From Alphaproteobacteria bacterium (GTDB lineage Bacteria; Pseudomonadota; Alphaproteobacteria; SHVP01), in contig SHVP01000005.1 in NCBI GenBank assembly GCA_009694165.1, forward strand, positions 1 to 51,232: a DNA stretch of 51,232 bases. Reading direction: 5' to 3'. This document shows positions 36,084 through 44,721 of this stretch, one piece after another; the first letter of the stretch is position 1; the number at the start of each line of letters is the position of its first letter. The position numbers were made by a program, and so were the translations under genes. The notes beneath the pieces are model-generated. The model ran no database searches and was not told the DNA's origin. It worked only from the letters and a program-made list of their open reading frames with translations.

Positions 36084-37426
36084 GACAGCACCTTGGCGAG
36101 CGCGAGGGCCAAGGCCTCGCCGTCGTCGGGGCGGGTGGTTTCGCTCGCCGCGACCAGCAGCAGGTTGGCCAGCTCGGGCCGCCCCGGCAGCAGCCGCGAC
36201 ACCGGAACGCCGGCCAGGATGCCGCGCGTCGCCAGTACATCGACGATCGGCGCGGCCGGCCGCGGCAGCGCGAGGGTAAATTCGTTGAAGAACGTGTCGC
36301 TCAGCACCTGGACGCCAGGCACGCGGGACAGCCGCTCGGCCAAGGCCACCGCCGCCCGATGGTTGAGCAGCGCCAGGCGCTTCAGTCCCTCTTCCCCGAG
36401 CAGCGCCAGATGAATGGCAAACGCCAACGCGCAAAGGCCGGAGTTTGTACAGATGTTGCTGGTCGCTTTTTCGCGGCGGATATGTTGTTCGCGCGTCGAC
36501 AGCGTCAACACGAAGCCGCGCTTGCCGTCGGCATCGACGGTTTCGCCGCACAACCGGCCCGGCATTTGGCGCACGAAACGCTCGCGCGCGGCAAAGAGGC
36601 CGAGATAGGGGCCGCCGAAGTTGAGGCCGTTGCCGATCGACTGGCCCTCGGCCACGACGATGTCGGCGCCCATCGCGCCGGGCGAGCGCACGGCACCGAA
36701 CGAAACCGCTTCGGTAACGACGACGATCAAGAGCGCCCCCGCGGCATGGCAGGTGGCGGCCAGCGGTGCGAGGTCACGGACGTGGCCGAAGAACCCGGGG
36801 TTCTGCACGACCACGCACGAGGTCTCCTGGTCGATGAGGGGAGCCAGCGCTTCGCGGCCGTGGGGATCGGCCGGCAGCACGCGCACCGTTCCGTCGAGGA
36901 ACTGGCCCTGCGTATGGGTGACGGCCGCGTAATGCGGGTGCAGGTTGCCCGACAACAGCACCTTTTTTCGGCGGGTGAGGCGATTCGCCATCATCACCGC
37001 CTCGGCGCAGGCGGTGGCGCCGTCGTACATCGAGGCGTTTGCCACCTCCATGCCGGTGAGCAGCGCGACCTGCGTTTGAAACTCGAACAACATCTGCAAC
37101 GTGCCCTGGCTGATCTCGGGCTGGTAAGGCGTGTAGGAGGTCAGGAATTCGCTGCGCTGAATCAAATGATCGACCGCCGCCGGAACGTGGTGGCGATAGG
37201 CGCCGGCGCCGAGGAAGGAGGGCACCGACCCCGCGGCGAGGTTGGCGGCAGCGAGCGCGCCCAAATGGCGCTCGACCGCGAGCTCGCCCTGGTGCGGCGG
37301 CAAATCGACCGGGCGATCGAGCAAGGCGCCGGGCGGCACATCCCGGAACAGATCGTCGACGCGGGCGACACCGATCGTGCGCAGCATCGCCTGGCGATCC
37401 GCGGGGGTGTGGGGCAGGTAACGCAT
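36080..37426 (-). CDS. gcvPA: Glycine dehydrogenase (decarboxylating) subunit 1
   Basis: The alpha half of split P-protein; with gcvPB it forms the decarboxylase. The start [15 protein letters not shown], then [29 protein letters not shown] and [14 protein letters not shown] are strong signatures. 448 residues, a normal length. The ATG (37426) overlaps the last base of the gcvH stop and the gene end overlaps gcvPB, so the three genes are tightly coupled. Confidence 0.97.
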   Translation of the reverse strand: MRYLPHTPADRQAMLRTIGVARVDDLFRDVPPGALLDRPVDLPPHQGELAVERHLGALAAANLAAGSVPSFLGAGAYRHHVPAAVDHLIQRSEFLTSYTPYQPEISQGTLQMLFEFQTQVALLTGMEVANASMYDGATACAEAVMMANRLTRRKKVLLSGNLHPHYAAVTHTQGQFLDGTVRVLPADPHGREALAPLIDQETSCVVVQNPGFFGHVRDLAPLAATCHAAGALLIVVVTEAVSFGAVRSPGAMGADIVVAEGQSIGNGLNFGGPYLGLFAARERFVRQMPGRLCGETVDADGKRGFVLTLSTREQHIRREKATSNICTNSGLCALAFAIHLALLGEEGLKRLALLNHRAAVALAERLSRVPGVQVLSDTFFNEFTLALPRPAAPIVDVLATRGILAGVPVSRLLPGRPELANLLLVAASETTRPDDGEALALALAKVLS

Positions 37427-37803
37427 TACTTCAATCCCCCGACGAACTTGTCATAGGCGTCCTTGTCCATCAGCCCGTCGAGCTCGGTCACATCGGCCAG
37501 CTTGATCTTGAAGAACCAGCCGTCGCCCTCGGCGCTTTCATTGACCAAGGCCGGCTTGTCGCGCAGCTCCTCGTTGACTTCGACCACCAGGCCGCTGACC
37601 GGCGAATAGACCTCGCTGGCCGCCTTCACCGATTCGACGATGGCGATTTCGCCGCCGGCGACCACGTCGGTATCCGGACTGGGCAGTTCGACATAAACCA
37701 CGTCGCCAAGCTGACCTTGGGCGTATTCGGTGATACCGACGGTGCCGAGGTCGCCCTCGCGCAGGACCCATTCATGATCCTGGGTGTATTTGAGATCGCT
37801 CAT
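37426..37803 (-). CDS. gcvH: Glycine cleavage system H protein
   Basis: The lipoyl carrier of the glycine cleavage complex, shuttling the aminomethyl group from P- to T-protein. 125 residues; the lipoylated lysine is Lys60 in [13 protein letters not shown]. The start [11 protein letters not shown] and the [19 protein letters not shown] segment are typical. The ATG at 37803 follows a GGGAGGAGCG ribosome binding site; longer in-frame readings to 38037 run into gcvT and are not supported. Confidence 0.97.
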   Translation of the reverse strand: MSDLKYTQDHEWVLREGDLGTVGITEYAQGQLGDVVYVELPSPDTDVVAGGEIAIVESVKAASEVYSPVSGLVVEVNEELRDKPALVNESAEGDGWFFKIKLADVTELDGLMDKDAYDKFVGGLK

Positions 37804-37816
37804 CGCTCCTCCCTCT

Positions 37817-38923
37817 CTACCTTGCATAACGGTGTGGCACGAACGGCAGGGGCACGATGTGACCACCATGCACCTTGCCCCGAATCGACAGGCCGACCGC
37901 CGCGCCGGTGCGGGCCGCCCGGGCCGCGATATAGGCCATGGCGATAGGGGCGTCGGCGGTCGGACCAAAGCCGCCGCTCGATACCTCGCCGATGACGCCG
38001 CCATCCGCGTCGAGCACCTGGGTATGTTCGCGCGCAATCGCCCGACCCTCGGGCCGGATGCCGACCCGCCGCCGCGGCGGTCCGTCTTTCAACTGTTGGC
38101 CGATGACTTCCGCGCCCGGGTAGCCGCCCTCGCTGCGGCGCCGCTTGCCGATGCTCCAGGCCAGTCCCGCCTCGACGGGGGTGATGGTGGGCGTCAGGTC
38201 TTGGCCATAGAGGCAAAGGCCGGCCTCGAGCCGGAGCGAATCGCGGGCGCCGAGGCCGACCGGCGCCACCTCGGGTTCCTTGAGAAGACGCCGCGCCAAC
38301 TCTTCAGCTTGCTTTTCCTTCACCGAGATCTCGAAGCCGTCCTCGCCGGTATACCCCGACCGGCTGACCCGACACGGCAGTCCCGCCACCGGCATGATGA
38401 CGCTTTCCATGAAGCGCATTGCCACTGCGCGGGGCGCGAGACGGGCGAGGACGGCCGCTGCTGCCGGCCCTTGCAGCGCCAGCAGGGCCAAGTCCTGGCG
38501 CGCGCCGACGCCACAACCGCAAATTCCCTTTTCCAGATGAACGAGGTCGTCGGCCTTGCGACTGGCGTTGACGACGAGGAACAGGTGTCCCTCCGCCTGC
38601 GTCACCATCAGGTCGTCGAGTACGCCGCCCTGGTCGTTGGTGAGCTGCGTGTAGCGCACCGCGCCCGGCGTGAGCGACTGGATATCGCCGGGAACCAGCG
38701 CTTCGAGCGCCTTCGCGGCCGCCGCGCCGACCACCAGGATCTGGCCCATGTGCGAAACATCGAACAGCCCGGCCTTGGTTCGGGTGTGACGGTGCTCGGC
38801 CAAGATGCCGTCGTGGTAGTGCACCGGCATGTCGTAGCCGGCGAACGGCACAAACTTGGCGCCGAGTTCGGCATGGAGCGCATATAGGGGCGTTCGCTTG
38901 GCGGTTGGTTCGACTGGATCCAC
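37817..38923 (-). CDS. gcvT: Glycine cleavage system T protein (aminomethyltransferase)
   Basis: Transfers the methylene group to tetrahydrofolate and releases ammonia. TPLYALHAELGAKFVPFAGYDMPVHY at the start, LFDVSHMGQI, SRSGYTGEDGFEI and GLGARDSLRLEAGLCLYG are the family signatures. The start is taken as the GTG at 38923 because GGAG lies six bases before it; a GTG at 38935 or a start at 38971 would push into the riboswitch 3' end. This gives 368 residues, the normal size. First gene of the gcv operon, placed directly after a glycine riboswitch. Confidence 0.95.
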   Translation of the reverse strand: MDPVEPTAKRTPLYALHAELGAKFVPFAGYDMPVHYHDGILAEHRHTRTKAGLFDVSHMGQILVVGAAAAKALEALVPGDIQSLTPGAVRYTQLTNDQGGVLDDLMVTQAEGHLFLVVNASRKADDLVHLEKGICGCGVGARQDLALLALQGPAAAAVLARLAPRAVAMRFMESVIMPVAGLPCRVSRSGYTGEDGFEISVKEKQAEELARRLLKEPEVAPVGLGARDSLRLEAGLCLYGQDLTPTITPVEAGLAWSIGKRRRSEGGYPGAEVIGQQLKDGPPRRRVGIRPEGRAIAREHTQVLDADGGVIGEVSSGGFGPTADAPIAMAYIAARAARTGAAVGLSIRGKVHGGHIVPLPFVPHRYAR

Positions 38924-38971
38924 GCGCAACTCCACAACGAGGATAGTGGCACGGAGTCCGGCCCTGGACAC

Positions 38972-39155
38972 CGTGCCCCCTCTGTCGTGGGACCTGAAGA
39001 GATTGACCGGTCGCCCGGCTTGCCCCTTCGGTGGAGCGCGCGGCTAGACCGCCCGCTCGCTTTCCAGAGACTCATCCCCCTGCGGTCCTTTGGCCTGAGA
39101 GTTTCCGAGGCGGTTGCTCCTTCGGCGCCGGGATTGAACCCGGTCTCTCCCACAG
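38972..39155 (-). ncRNA. Tandem glycine riboswitch before gcvT
   Basis: On the minus strand two glycine aptamers follow each other. The first shows GGAGAGACC, GCCGAAGGAGCAA, GGAAACTCTCAGGC and AAAGGACCG (about 39150-39075). The second shows CACCGAAGGGGCAAGCC, TCTTCAGGT and GACAGAGGGG (about 39040-38975). These are the family landmarks in the right order. In known tandem switches glycine binding turns on the cleavage genes. gcvT begins about 50 bases downstream. The rest of the 39156-39287 gap shows nothing further. Confidence 0.9.
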
Positions 39156-39287
39156 GGATCGTCTGATCGCGGCATGATAGGTGTGAGCCCGATTGAGTCA
39201 ACGAAGCCCCGGTTGCCGCGACGAATTCTCTGTGGATAACTCTTTGCCGCTTGACCGATCGACAGGCACGGACCGAGGCTTGGTTCA

Positions 39288-39800
39288 ATGAAATCGCTGG
39301 CCGAGCAGATGGCGGTGTATGCCGCCTACCACCGCGACAAGCGCAACCGGGCAACGCACTATCTCGGCGTCCCGGCGATCGCCTTCGCCATCCTCATTCC
39401 CATGGGATGGCTGTGGGTCCCGGTGGGAGCCCTGCCGTTGTCGTTCGCGTTCGTGTTCATCGTCGTCGTGCTCGCTTATTACATCGCACTCGACGTCGCC
39501 GTGGGCCGGGTGACCGCCGCGCTATTCCTGCCGCTTTTCGTGCTGGCGCAATGGGTGGCTCTGCTGCCCTGGCAGAGCGGTCTGGCGATTTTCGCGATCG
39601 CCTTTGTCGGCGGCTGGATCGTGCAACTGATCGGCCACATCTTCGAAGGGCGCCGCCCGGCGCTGGCCGACAACCTCTTTCAGATCCTCATCGCGCCCCT
39701 TTTCCTGGTGGTCGAGGCCATGGTCGCCCTTGGTCTAAAGCGCGACCTCGATCGCAAGGTGCGGGAACTGGTGCCGCGGCATCTGGCCGGCGGTGGCTAG
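39288..39800 (+). CDS. DUF962/Mpo1-like membrane protein
   Basis: A 170-residue membrane protein related to yeast Mpo1, an iron-dependent dioxygenase of 2-hydroxy fatty acids. The paired motif YHRDKRNRATHYLGVP (residues about 14-29) and IGHIFEGRRPALADN give the conserved His residues, and four to five hydrophobic helices lie between and after them. The end FQILIAPLFLVVEAMVALGL is typical. Dioxygenase activity is inferred from the family. Its stop shares CTAG with the stop of the convergent lipoprotein. Confidence 0.87.
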   Translation: MKSLAEQMAVYAAYHRDKRNRATHYLGVPAIAFAILIPMGWLWVPVGALPLSFAFVFIVVVLAYYIALDVAVGRVTAALFLPLFVLAQWVALLPWQSGLAIFAIAFVGGWIVQLIGHIFEGRRPALADNLFQILIAPLFLVVEAMVALGLKRDLDRKVRELVPRHLAGGG

Positions 39801-40324
39801 CGGAACAACAGACCGCGACGACGACGGTTGTACTGAAGCTGTTCGGGTTCGAGCTCGAAACCAATGATGATTTCGTAATCGAAGCCGCGCAAACCCGGCC
39901 GGATGGGAATGACCTGTTCGATCTGTTCGATCGCGCCCGAGCGCCGCTGATTGCCCTGGAACTGCAGCGTCGTCTCGAAGCGCTCGCGTGCGAGCACTTC
40001 CTTGTTCTTGTCGATCACCGCGAGAAAGAAGGGCAGGGTGACTTGGTTGGCGGGCGCCGCCGCACCGCGCGTCGCGACCACACGGACCGGCACCGTGTTG
40101 GCGACGCTGGCGCGGCTGTAGTCGCAGCTGGAAGCGCCCTGTTCGATCTCACCCTCGAAGGTGACGTCGGTCAGGTCGCGCCCCGCCCCCGGGGCGAACA
40201 GCGTGATGCGGGAGGCGTCGCCCAACAACGACACCTTCGGGCAGGGGAAGGACTCTTGGTTGAAGAGATTGCAGCCAGCCAGGGCCAATCCCGCGACAAA
40301 GAGAAGAAAAAGCGCCCGAGTCAC
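39797..40324 (-). CDS. Lipoprotein of unknown function
   Basis: A 175-residue protein with a lipoprotein signal (ALFLLFVAGLALAGC, Cys near residue 17) and a beta-rich mature part: CPKVSLLGDASRITLF, LTDVTFEGEIEQG, TLPFFLAVIDKNKEVL and YEIIIGFELEPEQL. The start is a GTG at 40324. I recognise no named family; the pattern of strands suggests a beta-sandwich. Its neighbours are a CDGSH protein (24 bp upstream, same strand) and the convergent Mpo1-like gene. Much longer in-frame readings to 42247 cross ispH and thrB on the opposite strand and are not real. Confidence 0.78.
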   Translation of the reverse strand: MTRALFLLFVAGLALAGCNLFNQESFPCPKVSLLGDASRITLFAPGAGRDLTDVTFEGEIEQGASSCDYSRASVANTVPVRVVATRGAAAPANQVTLPFFLAVIDKNKEVLARERFETTLQFQGNQRRSGAIEQIEQVIPIRPGLRGFDYEIIIGFELEPEQLQYNRRRRGLLFR

Positions 40325-40347
40325 GGGCTGGGCCTCGCTGGTACGAG

Positions 40348-40587
40348 CTACAGGGTCTTGTGGCTGCCGTCGCACATCGGCTGGCTCTTGGTATGCTTGC
40401 ATCCGCAAAGAAATACCTTGGCCGTCTGCGCGGCGGTGTATTTCAGCGGCGCGAACGTCGAGCCCTTGTGGGTGCCGTCGCAAAAGGGCTGGTTCTTGCT
40501 CAGACCGCACCGGCACCAGTAGTAGTCCTTGCCGGCTTCGACCTGGACGGGATAGGGAGCTTTTTGCGCGATGACGGGATCGGCCAT
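40348..40587 (-). CDS. CDGSH iron-sulfur domain protein
   Basis: A 79-residue protein with two CDGSH-type 2Fe-2S motifs. The first has Cys25, Cys27, Cys36 and His40 (CRCGLSKNQPFCDGTH); the second has Cys61, Cys63, Cys72 and His76 (CGCKHTKSQPMCDGSH). Such small bacterial proteins bind two 2Fe-2S clusters and are thought to act in redox or iron-sulfur handling. It is divergent from ispH, itself an Fe-S enzyme, with a 136-bp gap that must hold both promoters. Confidence 0.93.
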   Translation of the reverse strand: MADPVIAQKAPYPVQVEAGKDYYWCRCGLSKNQPFCDGTHKGSTFAPLKYTAAQTAKVFLCGCKHTKSQPMCDGSHKTL

Positions 40588-40723
40588 GGACGCCCTTGTG
40601 CGTTGGAGTGGGCAGTGAAACGCCGGTCACTCTAGCCAAGCGACCCTGCTGAAACAAGCAAACCGCCGGGTCAAAATGCCACGGTTTCTCCCGTTTTGCC
40701 GGCAAACCGTCTATAAAGCCGCC

Positions 40724-41668
40724 ATGTCGCTCCCCCGCTTGTCGGTCTGGCTGGCCAATCCGCGCGGCTACTGCGCCGGTGTCGAACGCGCCATTCTTAT
40801 CGTCGAGCGGGCGCTCGCCAAATTCGGGCGACCGGTCTATGTCCGCCACGAGATCGTCCACAATCGGTTCGTCGTCGAGCAGTTGGAGATCAAGGGCGCG
40901 GTATTCGTCGACGAACTCGATCAAGTGCCGGCGGGCGCCCCGGTGATTTTCTCCGCCCACGGTGTACCCAAGTCGGTTCCCGCCGAAGCCGAATCGCGCC
41001 GCTTGCTGGCAATCGACGCGACCTGCCCCCTGGTCAGCAAGGTCCACCGCGAGGCGGAACTGCATCACGCCGCCGGCCGCCACATCCTGCTCATCGGGCA
41101 CGCCGGTCACCCGGAGGTGGTGGGAACGATGGGGCAGCTGCCGGCCGGGGCGATCACGCTGATCGAAACGGAAGCGGACGCGGCCGCCGTCGATCCTGGT
41201 GATTCGTCGCGTCTCGCCTACATTACCCAGACGACGCTGTCGATCGACGAGACCGCGGCCATCATTGCCGGCTTGCGGCGCCGCTTTCCGACGATCGTCG
41301 GCCCGCGTAAGGAAGACATCTGCTATGCCACGACCAACCGCCAGCAGGCAGTGCAGCGGCTGGCGCCGCAATGCGACTATTTCATGGTCATCGGCGCCCC
41401 CAATTCGTCCAACTCGCTTCGCTTGGTCGAGGCCGCCAAGCGGGCCGGTTGCGCCCGCGCGACGCTGGTGCAGCGCAGCCGCGATATTCCCTGGGGCGAC
41501 CTGGCTGATGTGGAGAGCTTGGGCATCAGCGCCGGCGCGTCGGCGCCGGAAGTCCTGGTCGACGAGGTCGTTGCCGCCCTCCGCCGCCGATTCGACGTCA
41601 CCGTTCATGCCGTCGTCGCCGCCGCCGAGAGCGTGACCTTCAAGCTGCCGCGCCTGCTCGACGCCTAG
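40724..41668 (+). CDS. ispH: 4-hydroxy-3-methylbut-2-enyl diphosphate reductase
   Basis: Last enzyme of the MEP pathway, giving isopentenyl and dimethylallyl diphosphate. Cys17 (RGYCAGV), Cys101 (DATCPLVSK) and Cys200 ([12 protein letters not shown]) are the three cluster ligands. HEIVHN, FSAHGVP and IGHAGHPEV are the conserved His and substrate motifs, and [11 protein letters not shown] is the late signature. 314 residues from the ATG at 40724; an in-frame start at 40676 is less likely. thrB follows 9 bp downstream, an order usual in Alphaproteobacteria. Confidence 0.97.
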   Translation: MSLPRLSVWLANPRGYCAGVERAILIVERALAKFGRPVYVRHEIVHNRFVVEQLEIKGAVFVDELDQVPAGAPVIFSAHGVPKSVPAEAESRRLLAIDATCPLVSKVHREAELHHAAGRHILLIGHAGHPEVVGTMGQLPAGAITLIETEADAAAVDPGDSSRLAYITQTTLSIDETAAIIAGLRRRFPTIVGPRKEDICYATTNRQQAVQRLAPQCDYFMVIGAPNSSNSLRLVEAAKRAGCARATLVQRSRDIPWGDLADVESLGISAGASAPEVLVDEVVAALRRRFDVTVHAVVAAAESVTFKLPRLLDA

Positions 41669-41677
41669 GCGGGGACG

Positions 41678-42637
41678 ATGGCCGTTTACACCGACATTGG
41701 CGATGACGAACTGGTCGCCTTCATCGCCCAGTACGACATTGGCACCGTCGTGTCGTGCAAGGGCATTGCCGAGGGTGTCGAGAATTCCAACTTTCTGCTC
41801 CGCACCGAACGCGGCGAGTACATCCTCACCATCTACGAGAAACGGGTGAAGCGCGACGACTTGCCGTTCTTTCTCGGGCTGTTGGACCACCTGGCCGGGC
41901 GCGGCATCGACTGCCCGACGCCAATCCACGGTCACGACGGTAGCGCCCTGCGTACCCTCGCCGGCAAGCCGGCGGCGATCGTCCAATTCCTCGAAGGGGT
42001 GTGGATTCGTCGGCCCAAGCCAGAGCATTGCCAACGCCTGGGTGGGGCGATCGCGCGCCTGCATCTGGCCGGGAAGGATTTTCCGCTGCGGCGGACCAAC
42101 GATTTGTCGCTGGCCGGCTGGAAGGCGCTGGCAACCAACTGCGGCGGCGCCGACGACGTCCAACTCGGGCTCGCGGCCGCGCTCGCCCGCGAACTCGGCC
42201 ATCTCGAAATGCATTGGCCGCGCGAACTTCCAGCCGGCATCATTCACGCCGACCTGTTTCCCGACAACGTCTTCTTCCTCGGCGACCGGTTGTCGGGGCT
42301 GATCGACTTCTATTTCGCCTGCAACGATTTCTTCGCCTACGACTTGGCGATTGCCATGAATGCCTGGTGCTTCGAGCCCGACGGCGCCTTCAATATCACC
42401 AAGGCGCGTCTGCTGCTGTCGGCCTATGGCGCGGTGCGGCCGCTGACCGCAGCCGAACTCGAGGCGCTGCCGCTATTGGCGCGCGGGGCGGCCGTCCGCT
42501 TTCTGTTGACCCGGCTATACGACTGGCTGCACCAGGTGCAAGGTGCCCTGGTGCGCCCCAAGCAGCCGCTCGAATATTGGCACAAGCTCCGCTTCCACCA
42601 GGGCGTGCAAAGCATTGCCGCCTACGGTCTGGCATGA
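41678..42637 (+). CDS. thrB: Homoserine kinase, type II (APH-like)
   Basis: Phosphorylates homoserine in threonine synthesis. This is the aminoglycoside-phosphotransferase-fold type found in Alphaproteobacteria and Pseudomonas rather than the GHMP type. [28 protein letters not shown] is the nucleotide lobe; the catalytic loop [11 protein letters not shown] lies near residue 190, followed by [17 protein letters not shown], whose Asp binds metal. 319 residues. Its stop overlaps the rnhA start (ATGA). thrC, the next pathway step, is at 48.7 kb. Confidence 0.95.
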   Translation: MAVYTDIGDDELVAFIAQYDIGTVVSCKGIAEGVENSNFLLRTERGEYILTIYEKRVKRDDLPFFLGLLDHLAGRGIDCPTPIHGHDGSALRTLAGKPAAIVQFLEGVWIRRPKPEHCQRLGGAIARLHLAGKDFPLRRTNDLSLAGWKALATNCGGADDVQLGLAAALARELGHLEMHWPRELPAGIIHADLFPDNVFFLGDRLSGLIDFYFACNDFFAYDLAIAMNAWCFEPDGAFNITKARLLLSAYGAVRPLTAAELEALPLLARGAAVRFLLTRLYDWLHQVQGALVRPKQPLEYWHKLRFHQGVQSIAAYGLA

Positions 42638-43074
42638 CGGTGGTCGACGTCTATACCGACGGGGCCTGTTCGGGCAATCCCGGCCCGGGCGGCTGGGGGG
42701 CGCTGCTCCGCTACGGCGAACGCGAACGGGAACTGTGCGGCGGCGAGGCCGCGACCACCAACAACCGCATGGAGATGATGGCGGCAATTCAAGCGCTCGA
42801 GGCCCTGACCCGGCCCTCGCGGGTGCGCATCCATACCGACAGCATGTATTTGCACGACGGCATCACCGAATGGATCAAACGGTGGAAGACCAACGGCTGG
42901 AAGACCGCGGCGAAGAAGCTGGTAAAGAACGTCGACCTATGGCAGCGCCTCGATGCGGCGCTCGCCCGCCACCAGGTCGAGTGGCACTGGGTCAAGGGCC
43001 ACGCCGGCCATCCGGAAAACGAACGCGCCGACGCCCTTGCGCGACAGGGCATGGCCGTCCACCTCGTCGCATGA
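42634..43074 (+). CDS. rnhA: Ribonuclease HI
   Basis: Cuts RNA in RNA-DNA hybrids. Active-site acids are Asp9 ([16 protein letters not shown]), Glu47 (NNRMEMMAA), Asp69 (HTDSMY) and Asp133 (NERADALA); the catalytic His region KGHAGH is present. The basic helix [12 protein letters not shown] is the substrate handle. 146 residues, the standard size. It is translated from an ATG overlapping the thrB stop. A strong terminator follows. The window thus has both RNase HI and HII. Confidence 0.97.
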   Translation: MTVVDVYTDGACSGNPGPGGWGALLRYGERERELCGGEAATTNNRMEMMAAIQALEALTRPSRVRIHTDSMYLHDGITEWIKRWKTNGWKTAAKKLVKNVDLWQRLDAALARHQVEWHWVKGHAGHPENERADALARQGMAVHLVA

Positions 43075-43103
43075 AAAAAAATGGGGGCCGCTCGGGCCCC
43101 CAT
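43074..43103. terminator. Rho-independent terminator between rnhA and peroxiredoxin
   Basis: A 9-bp stem ATGGGGGCC / GGCCCCCAT (43081-43089 and 43095-43103) with loop GCTCG stands between the two convergent stops. A run of eight A on the left becomes a U tract for the minus-strand peroxiredoxin; on the plus strand the tail is weaker (ATTCGTTT). Confidence 0.85.
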
Positions 43104-43123
43104 TCGTTTGATCGCGCCGACGG

Positions 43124-43603
43124 CTAGATCTGCTGCAGCAGGACTTCGGCCTTCGTCTTCTCGAAGCCGCCCTCGTCGACGTTCATTTTCTTCACGACGC
43201 CATCAACGACGTACATCGAAAAGCGTTTCGAACGGCCGCCAAGACCGAACTTCGACGCATCGAGTTCGAGCCCGACCTTCTTGGTGAAATCGGAATTGCC
43301 GTCACCCAACATCAGGATCTTGTCGCCCACGTTGCGGTCCTTTGCCCAGGCCGCCATCACGAAGGCATCGTTCACGGCCATGCACGCGACGGTGTCGACG
43401 CCTTTCTTCTTCAGGGCGTCGAAGTTGTTCAAGAACCCCGGCAAGTGCTGGGCCGAGCAGGTCGGCGTAAAGGCGCCAGGCACGGCAAAGAGAGCGACCT
43501 TCTTGCCGCCGAACAATTCCTTGGTGGTGATCGGCTTGGGGCCCGTCGCCGTCATCGTCATGAACGTCGCGTCCGGGATCTTGTCGCCTTCTTTGATCGT
43601 CAT
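43124..43603 (-). CDS. Peroxiredoxin, Prx5 type
   Basis: Thiol peroxidase of 159 residues that reduces hydrogen peroxide and alkyl hydroperoxides. The peroxidatic cysteine is Cys49 in VPGAFTPTCS, the Prx5 signature, with LPGFLNNFDALKKKGVD after it. A second Cys74 is present. SDFTKKVGLELDASKFGLG and RSKRFSMYVVDG are typical. It ends a short transcript closed by the hairpin at 43081-43103. Nothing in its 5' region clearly shows an OxyR or OhrR site. Confidence 0.93.
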   Translation of the reverse strand: MTIKEGDKIPDATFMTMTATGPKPITTKELFGGKKVALFAVPGAFTPTCSAQHLPGFLNNFDALKKKGVDTVACMAVNDAFVMAAWAKDRNVGDKILMLGDGNSDFTKKVGLELDASKFGLGGRSKRFSMYVVDGVVKKMNVDEGGFEKTKAEVLLQQI

Positions 43604-43866
43604 CGTTTTCGTCCTCCGCCCTTAGGGTTGATTATGTCGGCCCACCACGGGGCCATTTGAAGGGAAATGCCATTAAAGCCCCTGCCCTGGGCGTTGGGAA
43701 GGGGTGTGGCGCTGCGTCCCCCCATATGGGGCCTGGGGATCGGACTGGCAAGGACCTTGCGCGGGAGCATGGGCCGCGGCGAACCCCAAGAGAACCGGAC
43801 AATCATTTGTCTTCTGGAATTTAAAAATGCGTTTCTTATAGTGTAATCTTGTCCTGGGAGAAGGTA
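43604..43866. promoter_or_regulatory. Divergent control region, peroxiredoxin and IclR gene
   Basis: This 263-bp gap carries the promoters of the divergent peroxiredoxin and IclR genes. It has a perfect 12-bp palindrome CCCCATATGGGG (43720-43731) and, next to the IclR start, an AT-rich stretch (AATTTAAAAATGCGTTTC, 43818-43835) that is a likely promoter and operator for the IclR protein. No confident -35/-10 was fixed. Confidence 0.35.
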
Positions 43867-44721
43867 TTGACCAAGACACAACAGGGCGTTCGCTCGGTCG
43901 AGATCGGCCTCACGCTGGTCGAGCGGCTGGTGCATTCGCACCGCGGGCTCAGCCTCAAGGACCTGGCGCAGGCGGCGGCGATGTCGCCCGCCAAGGCACA
44001 CCGCTACCTGGTCAGCCTGCGCCGCGCCCGATTGGTGAGCCAGGCGCCGGAGAGTGGCCGCTACGGGCTCGGACCATTGGCGGTCAGCTTGGGGCTGGCC
44101 GCCCTCGGCAACGTCGATCTTTATCGCCTTGCTGGCGAAGAACTGAGCCGACTATGCGAGGCGACCGGGGCGACCGTCGTACAGGCGATCTGGGGCGAGG
44201 GCGCCGCGCTGGTGGCGCGCGTCGAGCAACCGAACAGACCGATCACCGTCAACGTGCGGGCCGGGGCCGTGCTCCCGATTCTGACTTCGGCATCGGGGCG
44301 ATTGTTCGCGGCCTTCCTGCCGAACGCCGTGGTCGGCCCGCTGATCGAGCGGGAGTTCCAGCGCGCCGAGGCACCCACCTACATGGGCAAGCGTTTGGAC
44401 CACCGGGCCTTTCAAGCCCTGCTCGACGACATCCGCAGCCGCCAACTAGCCCGCACCGAAGGCGACCTGACCACCGGCATCGGCGCATTGAGCGGTCCGG
44501 TCTTCGATCATTCGGGCGCTATGGCGATGGCGTTGGCGATGGTCGGTCCAACCGGCACCCTCGACCTGCAATGGTCCGGCCAGAATGCCCGCGCCTTGCG
44601 CACCGCCTGCGAGGCCCTGAGCGAGCAACTAGGTTACCGCGTCCCCGACCGAGCGCCGAGCGCCGTCGTGGCGGCGCAAGTGAATCTGCGAAAAGCAAAA
44701 ACCATGGGAGGCTTGCCATGA
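43867..44721 (+). CDS. IclR family transcriptional regulator
   Basis: A 284-residue regulator with an N-terminal winged helix-turn-helix (VEIGLTLVERLVHSHRGLSLKDLAQAAAMSPAKAHRYLVSLRRARLV) and a C-terminal IclR effector-binding domain (from about residue 75, including LTSASGRLFAAFLP and TEGDLTTGIGALSGPVFDHSG). The TTG start at 43867 has GGAGAAGG five bases before it; an in-frame TTG at 43849 is weaker. Its stop overlaps the next start (ATGA), so it is made together with the flavin monooxygenase-like protein it probably controls. Confidence 0.92.
   Translation: MTKTQQGVRSVEIGLTLVERLVHSHRGLSLKDLAQAAAMSPAKAHRYLVSLRRARLVSQAPESGRYGLGPLAVSLGLAALGNVDLYRLAGEELSRLCEATGATVVQAIWGEGAALVARVEQPNRPITVNVRAGAVLPILTSASGRLFAAFLPNAVVGPLIEREFQRAEAPTYMGKRLDHRAFQALLDDIRSRQLARTEGDLTTGIGALSGPVFDHSGAMAMALAMVGPTGTLDLQWSGQNARALRTACEALSEQLGYRVPDRAPSAVVAAQVNLRKAKTMGGLP

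Noticed and set aside
39121..39150. tRNA-like T-arm (GGTTCAATCCCGGCGCCG on the minus strand)
   Set aside because: It lies inside the first glycine aptamer (next to GGAGAGACC and GCCGAAGGAGCAA); no acceptor stem or anticodon arm fits around it.
40325..42247. Extension of the lipoprotein frame to an 816-residue product
   Set aside because: It crosses CDGSH, ispH and thrB sequence on other frames; the lipobox and GTG at 40324 mark the real start.
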